Of a DNA stretch of 64,000 nt, positions 41,327-53,056 are shown piece after piece. The stretch lies in NCBI RefSeq assembly GCF_002127325.2, contig NC_035435.2:115815359-115879358 (forward strand). The letters are read 5' to 3'. The notes beneath the pieces were generated by a model, which ran no database searches, had not been told where the DNA came from, and saw only the letters and a list, made by a program, of their open reading frames with translations. The number at the start of each line of letters is the position of its first letter. The stretch's first letter is position 1. The stretch comes from Helianthus annuus. Taxonomy: Eukaryota; Streptophyta; Magnoliopsida; Asterales; Asteraceae. The position numbers and the translations under genes were made by a program.

Positions 41327-42640
41327 ATGGCCGGACGTATTAACTTGACGCAAGCCCAGTTGACGGCTCTATCAATGAACAAGTTGCTACGGCACTTGCA
41401 GCTGCAAACGCAGGAGGTATACCCTGCAGTCGTAACTCATCCTAGGATCTTTAGATCCTACGTTCCTAAACCAACTCTTATGTTTAACCTCATTCTGTTC
41501 TTACACGTTAGGTCAACCCGCTCAGCAGCCAGTATATACCTTCAAGAACTTCATGGATTGTCGTCCTAGCACATTCAGTGGCACGGAGGGGGCGGTTGGA
41601 CTCCTCCACTGGTTCGAAAAGCTCGAGTCTGTGTTCGAAATGTGTGAATGCCCTGAGGCTCGCAGGGTGAAATACGCCACTGGCACACTTGAAGGAATTG
41701 CGCTAACTTGGTGGAACGCGCAAGTTCAGATTTTAGGGTTGGCAGCTGCTAACGCCACCCCTTGGAATGATTTCAAGGAACTGATTAAACGTGAATACTG
41801 CACACGGGATGACATCCACAAGTTGGAAGATGAGTTTTACCATCTGAAAATGACAGGGTCGGAAATCGAAGCTTATACGAAAAGGTCGAACGAGCTGACA
41901 GTTCTGTGTCCAACTATGGTGGACCCTCCAATCAAGCGCATTGAGTTGTATCTCAAGGGGTTAGCGCCAGAAATTCAGAGCCATGTGACATCAGCTAATC
42001 TTGACAATATCCAGGCTATTCAACGCCTTGCTCATCGCCTCACGTATCAGGCAGTGGAACAGAACAAGCTGCCTAAACGTATCAGCGCTACTGCCACTGT
42101 TACCACTTCTGCTACACTTGCTACTCCCAGTGACAACAAGAGAAAATGGGAGGGGGATTCCAGCAAGGGATCAGCTTCAGTTCAGTCACAGGTTCAGCAA
42201 CGAAAGACTGACAGTTATCAGAGTCCCAGTCAGCACTCTTCAGGCAGTCACAGGTAGGGCGGATATCAAGGGAACCTCCCAAGGTGCAACAACTGCAACA
42301 GACACCACAGTGGCCAGTGTAACAAGGGTCGCTGTCAAAGATGCCTCAAGATGGGTCATGAGGCCAAAGATTGTAGCAGCCCTCGGCCTGCGAATCAGAA
42401 TCAGCAGCAGCAGCAGCAGGCACAGCAGAATCAGCCACAGGGCAACAAGGGATGTTTCCATTGTGGTGTTGAAGGTCACTTCAAAAGACACTGCCCTCTG
42501 TTAAACCGAAACCAGAACAACAACAACAACACTAACAACAATCAGGGCAATGGCAACAACAACAATGGCAACGAAGCAAGGGGTCGTGCATTTGTGTTGG
42601 GGCAGGGTGATACCAGAAATGATCCCAGCGTAGTTATGGG
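41327..42640 (+). pseudogene. gag of the third element (deletion, stop; possible intron)
   Basis: ATG at 41327. A missing base near 41372 shifts the frame. From 41417 to 41511 lies a 95-nt segment with GT-AG ends; if it is removed, the frame runs on into the capsid region (F-S-G-T-E-G-A, W-W-N-A-Q, K-R-E-Y-C). A TAG at 42255-42257 interrupts the frame before the three cysteine boxes ([22 protein letters not shown]) that lie up to about 42490. The protein is Gln/Asn-rich after the knuckles. Confidence 0.83.
41417..41511 (+). other. Candidate 95-nt intron in gag
   Basis: Donor GGAG|GTATAC, pyrimidine-rich end, acceptor CACGTTAG|GT. Removing it joins A-N-A-G to G-Q-P-A-Q-Q-P in one frame. An insertion with a GT duplication would look the same. 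Confidence 0.5.
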
Positions 42641-45600
42641 TAAGTTTCTTCTCGATGACTTTTATGTTACTGTATTGTTTGATTCGGGTGCGGATACCAG
42701 TTATGTGTCTCTGAAAGTTAGCCAAATGTTAAAACGTGCTCCAACTTCCCTAAACACCAAACATGTCGTAGAATTAGCTAGTGGTAAAAGTCTAGAGGCC
42801 ACACACATAGTTCAGGGTTGTAATCTTATCCTCGCTGGTCAAGCTTTCTCCATCGACCTCATTCCTATAGTTCTGGGTAGTTTTGACATTGTCGTTGGCA
42901 TGGATTGGTTATCCAAGCAGCAAGCAGAGATCCTATGTAAGGAGAAGATCATTCGTATTCCTCGTTCGGGTAAAGAACCTCTCGAAGTTCAAGGCGACAA
43001 GAGTGGTGCTGTGGTTGGCATCATCTCTTTCTTGAAGGCTCAGAAATGTTTACGAAAGGGTCATACTGCCATTTTGGCACTGGTTACTGATGCATCGGCG
43101 AAAGAGAAAAGAATAGAGGATATCCCAGTTGTACGCGATTTTCCTCAAGTGTTTCCTGAAGATTTACCTGGTCTACCGCCTCATCGCCAGGTCGAGTTTC
43201 AAGTCGAGCTAGCTCCAGGAGCAGCACCTATAGCTCGCGCACCGTATCGTTTAGCTCCAACCGAACTGGAAGAACTGTCTAAGCAACTAAAAGAGCTCTT
43301 GGATAAGGGCTTCATTCATCCAAGCTCTTCGCCTTGGGGAGCTCCAGTATTATTCGTGAAAAAGAAGGATGGCACTTTCAGGATGTGCATAGACTATCGC
43401 GAACTGAACAAGGTCACAGTGAAGAACCGCTATCCTCTTCCTCGTGTTGACGACTTATTCGACCAGTTGCAAGGGTCGAGCTACTACTCCAAGATTGATC
43501 TAAGGTCCGGTTATCATCAGCTGAGAGTCCGGGATGAGGACGTCTCCAAGACAGCATTCAGAACTCGCTACAGCCATTACGAGTTTCTAGTTATGCCATT
43601 CGGGCTAACGAACGCGCCTGGAGTTTTCATGGATCTAATGAACAGGGTGTGCAAACCCTATCTAGACAAGTTCGTGATTGTTTTTATCGACGACATTCTG
43701 ATCTACTCCAAGAGTCAGGAGGAACACGAGCAGCACCTACGACTTATCTTGGAACTTCTACGAAAGGAACAACTGTACGCTAAGTTTTCAAAATGCGACT
43801 TCTGGCTTCGTGAAGTCCACTTTCTAGGCCATGTGGTGAACAAGGACGGGATTCATGTTGATCCATCCAAGGTAGATTCAATCAGGAACTGGCCTGCACC
43901 GCGTACACCAACGGAAATACGCCAATTCTTGGGTCTGGCGGGTTACTACAGACGATTCATCAAAGATTTCTCCAAGATCGCACAGCCGCTTACAATACTG
44001 ACACAGAAAGGTGTTACCTATCGTTGGGGTAATACACAAGAAACGGCTTTTCAGTACTTGAAGGATAGACTATGCAGTACACCTATTCTCTCATTGCCAG
44101 AAGGCACAGACGATTTTGTGGTCTATTGTGACGCATCGATACAGTTATTGCCTACGCTTCGCGGCAACTCAAAGTTCATGAATGGAACTACACGACGCAC
44201 GATCTAGAGCTGGGAGCTGTTGTTTTCGCGCTTAAGATATGGCGACACTACCTGTACGGTACCAAGTGCACTATCTACACCGATCACAGGAGTCTCGAGC
44301 ATATCTTCAAGCAGAAGGAATTGAACATGCGTCAACGACGATAGGTCGAGTTACTTAATGATTACGAATGCGCCATCAAGTACCATCCAGGCAAAGCCAA
44401 TGTTGTGGCAGACGCTCTCAGTCGAAAAGACACTCTACCTAGGCGTGTACGAGCTTTGCAGCTCACTATTCAGTCTGATCTTCCTGCACAAATACGAGAT
44501 GCTCAGGTGGAAGCATTGAAACCAGAAAATGTCAGGGCTGAAGCCTTGCGTGGCTCAAGGCAACGATTAGAACAAAGGGAAGACGGCGCCTACTATGTAA
44601 CAGGACGTATTTGGGTACCACTATACGGCGGTTTACGAGAACTTGTGATGGATGAAGCTCATAAGTCTCGCTACTCGGTACATCCAGGTTCGGATAAAAT
44701 GTATCACGACATCAGAACTACATATTGGTGGCCTAGCATGAAGGCCCACATAGCAACCTACGTCGGAAAGTGTTTGACCTGTGCAAGAGTCAAGACAGAG
44801 TACCAGAAACCCTCAGGCCTACTGCAACAACCCAAGATACCACAGTGGAAATGGGAAGAAATTTCCATGGATTTTGTTACTAGTCTGCCTAGATCCCAGC
44901 GTGGGAATGATACTATTTGGGTGATCGTAAATCGACTCACAAAGTCTGCTCATTTCTTGGCTATCAAAGAAACGGATAAGTTCTCTACTCTAGCAGACAT
45001 CTACTTGAAAGAAGTTGTTTCAAGGCACGGAGTGCCAACCTCCATTATTTCGGATCGGGATGCACGATTCACTTCAGAACTATGGCAAGCAATGCACAAA
45101 TCTTTTGGCTCTCGATTAGACATGAGCACAGCTTACCACCCTCAGACGGATGGGCAGTCTGAGCGCACGATTCAAACCCTAGAAGACATGCTTCGGGCAT
45201 GTGTTATTGATTTCGGCAACAGCTGGGAAAAGCATCTCCCGTTAGTGGAGTTCTCGTACAATAACAGTTACCACACCAGCATACAAGCCGCTCCATTCGA
45301 GGCATTGTACGGACGACGTAAATGTCGGTCACCTCTCTGTTGGGCAGAGGTGGGGGATAGTCAGATCACAGGTCCAGAAATGGTAGTTGATGCTACGGAA
45401 CGTATTGCACAGATACGACAACGCATGGCGGCAGCTCGTGACCGTCAGAAAAGCTACGCTGATAAACGCAGAAAACCGCTCGAGTTTGAAGTTAGGGATC
45501 GAGTGCTACTAAAAGTCTCACCCTGGAAGGGTGTGGTTCGTTTTGGTAAACACGGAAAGCTGAATCCACGGTACGTTGGACCGTTTGAAATCACTGAAAG

Positions 45601-45868
45601 AATAGGCAAAGTAGCCTACAGACTAAACCTACCAGCTGAACTCGGTGCAGTTCACAACGTATTCCACGTGTCGAATCTGAAGAAGTGCCTGTCAGATGAG
45701 ACCCTCATAGTTCCTTTTAAGGAACTCACTATCGACGAGCGGTTGCAGTTCGTCGAGGAACCAGTTGAAATCACAGACCGGGATGTTAAGGTCCTCAAGA
45801 ACACTAGAATACCTCTTGTTCGGGTTCGTTGGAACTCCCGTCGTGGCCCAGAGTATACCTGGGAATGA
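42641..45868 (+). pseudogene. pol of the third element: protease, RT, RNase H, integrase, chromodomain (broken)
   Basis: Protease L-F-D-S-G-A-D (about 42675-42700) and RT ([22 protein letters not shown] near 43678-43705) are intact in one frame to about 44140. There a short internal deletion within RNase H (after Y-C-D-A-S) shifts the frame, giving TAG at 44205-44207. RNase H continues with T-D-H-R-S-L and is cut by TAG 44342-44344 in place of a Trp codon. Integrase (H-H-C-C, then M-D-F, S-D-R-D-A, D-G-Q-S-E-R) is open to TGA 45866-45868, which falls within the chromodomain-like segment (R-R-G-P-E-Y-T-W-E). Non-functional. Confidence 0.87.
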
Positions 45869-45949
45869 GAAGATCAAATGAAACTCAAGTATCCCCAGTT
45901 ATTCGAAAACCGTGCAACCACTACTGAGGCTGAAGCTACTACTACAGAA

Positions 45950-46098
45950 TTTCGGGACGAAATTCCAAATCAACGGGGGGATGATGTGACACCCCAGGAA
46001 AACCAGTAAACGATACAACTTACCTAGCTTCCTCAGTAACCGCATGCTAAAGTTCGGGACGAAATTTCTTTCAAGTTGGGGATAATGTGACAACTCGA
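45950..46098 (+). other. Duplicated polypurine tract / LTR-start region
   Basis: Two similar units, TTTCGGGACGAAATT plus a G-rich tract plus TGTGACA, occur at 45950-45995 and 46053-46098. The second borders the real 3' LTR at 46086. The first reads as a decoy LTR start (TGTGACACCCCAGG) in the internal region. Confidence 0.7.
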
Positions 46099-48449
46099 GT
46101 TTCCAAGATTCCATTTTCACATTTATTGCACGTTCATTGTTTGTTTAGTTGTTTACTTGCACAGTTAGTTTGCTGTGAAACTGTAACGTTTTGATTCAAT
46201 TAAGTATATTGTATGTGAGCATGGTTATGTGTTACTTATGAAAGATTTGTCAAATGTATGAACTTGGTGGTGAAACTATGAATTATTTTGAGATGGTGTA
46301 CTTATGTAAAAGATGACACTTAGGGATGTATAGAGTAATTAGTGAAATCCTAATCATTCTTAACCCTAATCATTCACTAATCATCACACAAAACCAAAAC
46401 ACGTACTTTCATATTCTCTGAATCTCTCTGGCAATCATCATCATTGGCACAAGTTCTTCATCACTCTTGATTTCCTCTCTTTGTCTAGAATCAATCCAAG
46501 GTAATTGTTTAATCATTGTTTGATGTTAATCGTTGATTGATTGATTCATGCTAAACCCTAGTTCTTCATATGATAATTCTGTGCTATTTGATTTATTCTG
46601 ATTATTGAGAAATGAATAAGGTTGTTGTGAAATCAATTGCCTGATGATTTAGATGTATGATATGTTAAAACTATTGATGATTGATTTGATTCTGCACTGT
46701 GAAAGTAAGAAATTAGGGTTTTCTGAATCTTGAGAACGTAACCGTTATATGAACTTGGTTAATACGTATGTTGATAGTCCGTGGATTAGGTCAGGGTTTT
46801 GTGAAGTCACAAAAGTTTGAGTTTTTGATCTGTATGTGTAGTCAGAGTTTTGTTTATGTTACCCTTGTCTGAACTTTGTGATGTACATACATATTGGTCC
46901 GAATTTCTTAGACAAGTAAACATGTGGTCCGACCTTTGTTGTTTGTTGATGGTCCGAGCTTTATTATTGAGGCTCTTGTCCGAATTCTTGCTCATGAACT
47001 CATGGTCCGACCTTTTATTAGACAAGGTGGTCCGACTTTGTGACAAACAAGAGGGGTCCGAACCTTTGAAACCCTTGATGTCCGAGTTTTTGAAAGACAC
47101 CAAGGGGTCCGAGTTTTTCATTAGGCAAAGGGGGGGGTCCGACTTTATATGAGGGGTTGGGTGTCCGAGTTTTAAGAGGAACAAGCCCCATGTCCGAGTT
47201 TTTGAGGGGCCTCCCCTGTCCGAGTTTAAAGGGGGGAGCCCCTTGGTCCGACTTTTGTGGTGTTAAAACACTTTGTCCGACTTTTGTGGTGTTGTCCGAG
47301 TTTTTGGTGGATAATCTCTTGGTCCGAGTCTTATGCATGAACATACGATCTGAGTTTTGTTGACTGTCAAGTGGTTAATCTATTAAGTGTTAATTGTGGG
47401 ATATTTGTCAGATATGTAAAGTATATAACTGTTGTTTAGCCTGATAATCCGTATAGTGTGTTATTGACTAACTACGTTAGAATTGACCAAGAACTCTGTC
47501 ATATGATGCATAGTTGGATGAACGTGAAATATAACTGTTATGTGTTACATGACGATGATTGCTTAAAGACATTTCGTGACATATATTGCATGCGAATCCC
47601 TGCGAGCTTGACTGATTTTGTTTACACGCATAACTATAGGACTTGACTGATTTCCTGTGAGCACATAGTTTAACATACCGAGCAAACCAAGGTGAGTTCA
47701 CACAGCCAAGGCATGGGGTTCCCAGGGTGGGAATGGGTTTTGGATTATTTACTTGTACTTACCTAGCTTATGGAACTTAGTTATGTGATCATCGGGTGAG
47801 GAAGGGTTATTGATAAGATACGACTAGACTAGTGATACTTATAGAACTGATCTTCGCACACACGCCGGGGCTGGCCGCGATAATATGACTAATCTTCGCA
47901 CACATGCCTAGGAAGGCCGCGAACTATACACTAAACTTCGCACACATGCCGGGTGCCGCGATGCAAATATACCTAGTCTAGAATACATGGAAATTTTCCC
48001 AAATCTTCGCATACTTGCCTAGAGGGCCGCGATACGAACTAATACGATACATGACTTAATGAACGAACACAAGGCTTACTATTCTATTACGATTACTGAA
48101 CAAATTAACTGTGAACTCGCTCAACTAGTTGTTGACTCTCTGCTGCATGCCTTGCAGGACCTTAGGTATATATGGAGCTTGCACAGGGAGGAGCAGGTCG
48201 TTGTGGAGCATGGATCGTGGATGTTATGTTAAACTTTATAACACTTGAACTTATTACATACATTGGGTTTTCATATTATGCTTCTGCTACTTAAACTATG
48301 TTTGTTTTGAACATCAATTGTATTGAATTGGGTTTTTACGAACTACTTCGATTATTATATTCTATGTTCAATATGATTGATGGCTTGATCCTGGTCATGT
48401 CACGCCTCCAAGCGGTGATACTCCGCGGGTGGATTTTGGGGGTGTGACA
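46086..48449 (+). repeat. 3' LTR of the third element
   Basis: 2364 bp. Same repeat arrays as the 5' LTR, with scattered substitutions. Ends GGGGTGTGACA before TAATC. Confidence 0.93.
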
Positions 48450-48454
48450 TAATC

Positions 48455-48881
48455 TTGTAACAAGAAAAATCCCAAGATATATTTAAAAGATTACTTACCC
48501 GTTATCTATATCTATAAAACTCTTTTTGAAAAACTATTTTTCAAATAGTCAGTTAATTGTATTTACCAGCTTTGGCTGACGTATTTCAAAAGACTGAACA
48601 GCAGGCACCGAACCTTATTATAGGCTGGGATTACGGGTCGACTAGAATGAAGGCTAAGGAATTTGCACTCCTGATGCTTAAGGCCTATGATGTCTAAAGC
48701 TCTGTTTAATTGGATCCTGCCTGTGGGCTTGTATCGAACGCTTGTAATACTTTTATACATTCAAGCTTTATTTTAATAATTTCAATCCAATACTTCCGCT
48801 GCATATTATTATATTGTGATAACTGTTATCCAACCGTCATGTGTGTACCCATCCGGGCCCACCAGAAACCGGGGTGTGACA
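48455..48881 (+). repeat. 3' LTR of the outermost Tekay-like element, last part
   Basis: Continues the LTR cut at 38640: the ACTTCCGCTGCATATT, CATCCGGGCCCACC and GGGGTGTGACA end pattern matches the other Tekay LTR ends (25880-26001). Its own right target duplication would be AGAAA; the partner is outside the window. Confidence 0.78.
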
Positions 48882-48904
48882 AGAAATCTCTAGAAAATTT
48901 CCAT

Positions 48905-49135
48905 GCGTCATGCGTCATTTTGGCTCAATTTTGCACGTTATTTCTGTGCGCCGTGCGCCGTTTTGGCTCAATTTTGCACGCCATTCCCGTGCGCCACGCA
49001 CCGATTTGGCTCAATTTTGCACGCCATACCCATGCGTCGTGCATCGTTTTGGCTCAATTTCGCACGCCATACCCATGCGCCGTGTGCCGTTTTGGCTCAA
49101 TTTCACACGCCACCACCATGCGCCGTGCGCAATCT
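48905..49135 (+). repeat. 43-bp tandem repeat, about 5 units
   Basis: TTTTGGCTCAATTTTGCACG followed by a GCGCC-rich tail starts at 48918, 48961, 49004, 49047 and 49090, so the period is exactly 43. Three overlapping ORFs across it are artefacts of the repeat. Confidence 0.88.
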
Positions 49136-49181
49136 TTGCTCTAACTACGCGTGTTGTTTCAACTAAGAACTGCATCCCACC

Positions 49182-49945
49182 TTTCCATATAGAAGTACAT
49201 GCAAATCAACCAAAAACAACTAACAACACCTCCATTCTTCTGAGTCCAGAATCCCTCCCAGATGATAAACTCACCTGGAAGCCACACTAGACTGGGGGGA
49301 CTTAAAGAGGTATGGTCCCAAACCTATGCACACGTGGTAGGGACCATACCACTTTTCTCCGGCTTGATGCCTACATCAGCAGAATGCATCCAAAAGCTTC
49401 TAGAAGAAATCATAGGTGACAAAGAAGATGCTCTCCCAGACATAAAGGACGACACGTGTCACCAGTAGATGGATGCCAACTGGACCTGCAAGATATCCGG
49501 AGGACAGACCGACAACCACTGCCAGAGTATGCCCAGCTAGACGAATAAGGACGCGCCACGTCACCCACTACCCTGACGACAGCAGAGGGGACAAAGAGGA
49601 TATTCCCTTTGGTCGGACAGCTGGCGTCCACTGGCTAGCTGGCATGCCTCCTCCTCCTCCCTCATCCTTCGGCTATAAATAGAAGTCTCATCCTTCAGGT
49701 TTGAAGATTCTACTCTCTCACTATTTCACCTTTAACACACACTATTCTCCTTAGAACAGTACTTATTCTCACGCCGGATGATGGTCACAAGGAGAACCCC
49801 CCTATTCCCCTCCTTGTGGCGAGTCACCGGTGTTCTGTTTTGCAGGATTCCAGCTATTGGCGAGTGGAAAAAGAGATTAAACCCTAACATACGAGACAAC
49901 TCAGCTAGATAACCTTGTGTTAGCCAGTGTTTCATCACACCGTAA
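49182..49945 (+). mobile_element. LTR-like fragment with polypurine tract and promoter
   Basis: AGACTGGGGGGACT (49280-49300) looks like a polypurine tract. GGCTATAAATAG near 49670-49682 is a good TATA box followed by an ACTCTCTCACTATTTCACC start region, and the stretch ends TGTTTCATCACA near 49938. No matching partner LTR or coding sequence is seen. It may be the 3' end of a Tat-like element or a solo LTR. Boundaries are uncertain. Confidence 0.45.
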
Positions 49946-50094
49946 TAAATTTAAAAAAAATGAGATGGAACAATATATAGTTTGTTTAATATAATATCTT
50001 TTATGGGAATTGTCAATTGTGAATTTGTGATGAGAATTAGTAATTCTAAAGAAATGTATATATAATTTAACGTCTTACTTATAAAATAAACTAA

Positions 50095-50293
50095 ATGTCT
50101 ATCCTCGGTACTAACCAATACCGGTACCGAAAATACCAATACCAAAAATTCTAAAAAATAGGTACCGATAACGGTACGGACCAGTATTTAAAGGTAAAAA
50201 CCGGTATCGAAAAAGCTAAATGCCGGTGCCAAAAGTTGTGTCGGTTCGGAAAATTCGGTACCGATATCCGGTACCATTTGGTCATCCTTAAAT
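50095..50293. mobile_element. GGTACCG-rich hAT-like remnant
   Basis: Many GGTACCG and CCGGTA words in both orientations, with a GGTACCATTTGGTCATCCTTA end, resemble subterminal repeats of non-autonomous hAT elements. No clear target duplication was found. Confidence 0.4.
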
Positions 50294-50369
50294 GCGGAGG
50301 ACTAAACTGCACGTCACACATAAGTACAAGGAGCAATATGCTAACATCCCTTATTTAATCAGCATTATT

Positions 50370-50432
50370 ATCCTCTTCTTCTTCTTCCCTGAGGGCAAAC
50401 CGGACACAAGAGCGCCATTATTGCCGAACAAG
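50370..50432 (+). other. Probable 5'-UTR exon of the cupin gene
   Basis: A CT-rich TCTTCTTCTTCTTCCCTGAG stretch ends at a donor, CAAG|GTTTGA. The matching acceptor TTAAAG lies at 52619-52624, 18 bases before the ATG. Inferred from splice signals and the absence of a nearer promoter; start not determined. Confidence 0.4.
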
Positions 50433-50946
50433 GTTTGATACATTCTTCGCTCTCGTTTCTATTTCTATTTAGGTTAATTTTTAAAGAATTTAGTTTATGG
50501 TTTCCATAAAACAGTTCAATAACTTTGAATCCTTTTGCTGTTGAATTCATACTTGAAATGTGATTTAATTCGCCATGAATCTGTATCTATTTCTTTCATA
50601 ATTATTCATCATCACCTACGTAGGGTTTAAATATCATGTCAGTTACATAATTCTTGTCCAATTACCGAACATAAATCATAAATTACAGATGTATTTTGTA
50701 GAATTGTTTTCTTTGATTATAAAAAAAATTGCCTAAAATAAATGATACTTCAGTGGTCTAGAAAGAAAGTCCACTTTACTCTGCTTTTCTTTGTGCAAAA
50801 ACAATTTTTTTTCTCATAATTTAGGGTTAAAGATAATATGGTGTTTGAAATTGACATTCCTTCTTAAAGATGAGATATATATATATGTTTTTAACATGCT
50901 CTTAATTCAAGTATGAATTTTCCAAAAGGTTGTGTTAGTTGTGGAC

Positions 50947-51937
50947 TAGGCCTGTAACGAACCGAACGTTCATGAACTGTTCGTGAACTTGTTCGGCGGG
51001 AAGTTCATTTATTTAATAAACAAACGAACACAAACAAACAATTTTGTTCGTTTCATTAAATGAACGAACATGAACACACCTTGTGTTCGTTCATTTATGT
51101 TCGTTAACGTTGGTTTATGTTCGTGAACGTTCGTTTATGTTCGTTCATTTATGTTCGTGAATGTTCGTTTATTCACGTTCGTTTATGAACACACCTTGTG
51201 TTCGTTCATTTATGTTCGTTAACGTTCGTTTATGTTCGTGAACGTTCGTTTATGTTCATGAACTTTCGTTTATGTTCGTTCATTTATGTTCGTGAATGTT
51301 CGTTTATTCACGTTCGTTTAAATTTTAGTAAATACGTAAATAGTTATATTTGTATAAATATTAGGTTTTTAACTACACATATAAATATAACTAATTAGTA
51401 ATTGAGTTTTCTAGTAACAAAAAATGAAATTTTAAAATTTTTCTTAGATCACTTACTTAATATTCATATATAAAAACTACTTAATTTTAGTATCTATGAA
51501 CCCTAATTTAGATGTGTTTTCGGATGAATTGTAATATATTAGACTTGTTTGTTTGTGTTCATTAATGTTAAATTGTGTTTGTTTATATTTGTTCAATTAC
51601 GTTCATTTGTGTTCGTTTATGTTTGTTAAATGATGTTAATTTATGTTTGTTTATGTTTATTCAAATATGTTCACTTAGATTTTTTTTGTTTTAAAAAAAT
51701 ATGTTCAGTTAGATTTTTTTGTTTATGCTCGTTTGTGTTCGTTTATGTTCGTGAACTGTTTGTTTAGGCTTTAAACGAACGAACATAAACGAACACGAAC
51801 ATGCCCGATTTCTTAATAAACGAACGCGAACAAAAAAATGTGTTCGATTATATGTTCGTGTTCGTGTTCGGTTAAAGTTAAATGAACGAACACGAGCATG
51901 CCTATGTTCGTGTTCGTTCGGTTCGTTTACAGGCCTA
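50947..51937. mobile_element. Non-autonomous hAT element with TTCG-rich subterminal repeats (991 bp)
   Basis: Terminal inverted repeats TAGGCCTGTAA.CGAACCGAACG lie at both ends, flanked by 8-bp duplications TTGTGGAC (50939-50946) and ATGTGGAC (51938-51945), 7 of 8 identical. The interior is mostly GTTCGTTTATGTTCGTGAACG words in both orientations around an AT-rich core. No transposase. Confidence 0.85.
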
Positions 51938-51953
51938 ATGTGGACCTTTCCTC

Positions 51954-52410
51954 TAGGGGTGTTGTTCATGGTCTGATTTGATCGGTTTTGACGAAACTTC
52001 TGGACCGAACTGGTAGGTACAGTTTCGGGGAATGAAAAATCAAACTGGCCAGGTAGGTAGGGTGGGCGTAGATCGGCTAGACAGGCTGGTTTTCACCAGT
52101 TTGGCAATTTAAGGGTTCGGTTTTGGCTTAAACCGATTTTTATTTTTTATTTTCAAAATCATTAGTTTGTATTAAAAATTTTAAAATGATAAAGATGGTT
52201 TTTATGATTATATTAGATTAATAAGAAAAATATATAAACAATAAAAGTTAAACGGGTGGTTTGGTTGCCGGATCCAGGTTCCAAACCAGACTGACCTGTT
52301 AAACCAGAAAATGTCAAGACCAAATCGTCTGGAACTCAACTCGGACAAACTGGCTGACTTGTTTCGATTTGAACGGGTCTGTTAGTTTAAACGGTTTATA
52401 AACACCCCTA
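51954..52410. mobile_element. Second non-autonomous hAT-like element (457 bp)
   Basis: Ends TAGGGGTGTT and AAACACCCCTA are inverted repeats. Flanking 8-mers CTTTCCTC and ATTTTCTT match at five positions only, so the duplication is eroded or mis-set. It begins 16 bases after the first hAT element. Interior has GGTTT/AAACC words and no ORF. Confidence 0.65.
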
Positions 52411-52642
52411 ATTTTCTTCAAGACGGGAAGGAGACTATATGTTACTGTCGGCTGTTGAAGTTGTGCACGTTGACTTTTTCCCGTGATAAAAGAATGTTTA
52501 AACCTTAGAACTTAGTTTTTAGACTTTGATGAATGCTGCAATGCATGTTCTAAAGTCGTTTTCTCACAAACGGCGGATTATGCGGGTTGCTGATAACTTA
52601 CTTTGATACTTTCATATCTTAAAGGTACAAAATCATATAACT

Positions 52643-53056
52643 ATGGCAAGTTTAATGATGGGTCCGCCATTGGCGTCATTCTCCAAAACAAGCAAAACTG
52701 CGCATAAAACTTCAAATTCTACCAACGGTCGAATCAAATGTGTGCAGAGACCATTGGAGGAGATATACAACATAAGGGTGGAAAAGAGCGTGTCCAAACA
52801 GCGGTTGACCGAGCTCGGGGTGTCAAAGTGGTCAACGTGGAAGACGGGAAAGTGCAATGTGCCATGGGATTGGCATGTTGACCAACTGGTTTACATTGAA
52901 GAAGGCGAGGTTAGGGTTGTGCCTGAAGGCAGTGAACGATACATGAGTTTTGTGGCTGGTGATTTGGTACGATATCCTAAATGGTTCGAGGCGGACCTTT
53001 GGTTTAATGGCTATTATCAAGAACGATATAGTTTTCGTGCGTATGGTGATGATTAG
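52643..53056 (+). CDS. Small plastid-type cupin protein, pTAC18-like (137 aa)
   Basis: A single coding exon from ATG 52643 to TAG 53054-53056. Residues 1-35 are Ser/Thr/Lys-rich with few acidic residues, like a chloroplast transit peptide. Residues about 60-135 form a cupin_3-type (RmlC-like) barrel: W-S-T-W-K-T-G, P-W-D-W-H-V-D-Q-L-V-Y-I-E-E-G-E-V-R-V, F-V-A-G-D-L-V-R-Y-P-K-W. The classical two-histidine metal set is only partly present. Arabidopsis pTAC18, found in plastid transcriptionally active chromosome fractions, is of this type; the assignment is by recognition, not alignment. It has no close neighbour gene, and the inferred 5'-UTR intron (50433-52624) holds two hAT elements. Confidence 0.75.
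   Translation: MASLMMGPPLASFSKTSKTAHKTSNSTNGRIKCVQRPLEEIYNIRVEKSVSKQRLTELGVSKWSTWKTGKCNVPWDWHVDQLVYIEEGEVRVVPEGSERYMSFVAGDLVRYPKWFEADLWFNGYYQERYSFRAYGDD

Larger units (their letters stand above)
38641..48449 (+). mobile_element. Chromovirus (Tekay-like) LTR retrotransposon with 2.36-kb LTRs (9,809 bp)
   Basis: LTRs 38641-41005 and 46086-48449 begin TGTGACAACTCG and end GGGGTGTGACA. TAATC flanks both ends (38636-38640, 48450-48454). The element has an initiator-Met-type primer site, gag with zinc knuckles, protease, RT, RNase H, integrase and a chromodomain-like end. LTR differences of about 1-2% by eye suggest an intermediate age. Gag and pol carry several stops and one deletion. Confidence 0.94.

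Noticed and set aside
48710..49290. Three overlapping ORFs (up to 144 codons)
   Set aside because: Produced by the 43-bp tandem repeat rotating through frames.
52633..53020. Minus-strand ORFs over the cupin gene
   Set aside because: Shadow frames of the cupin coding exon.
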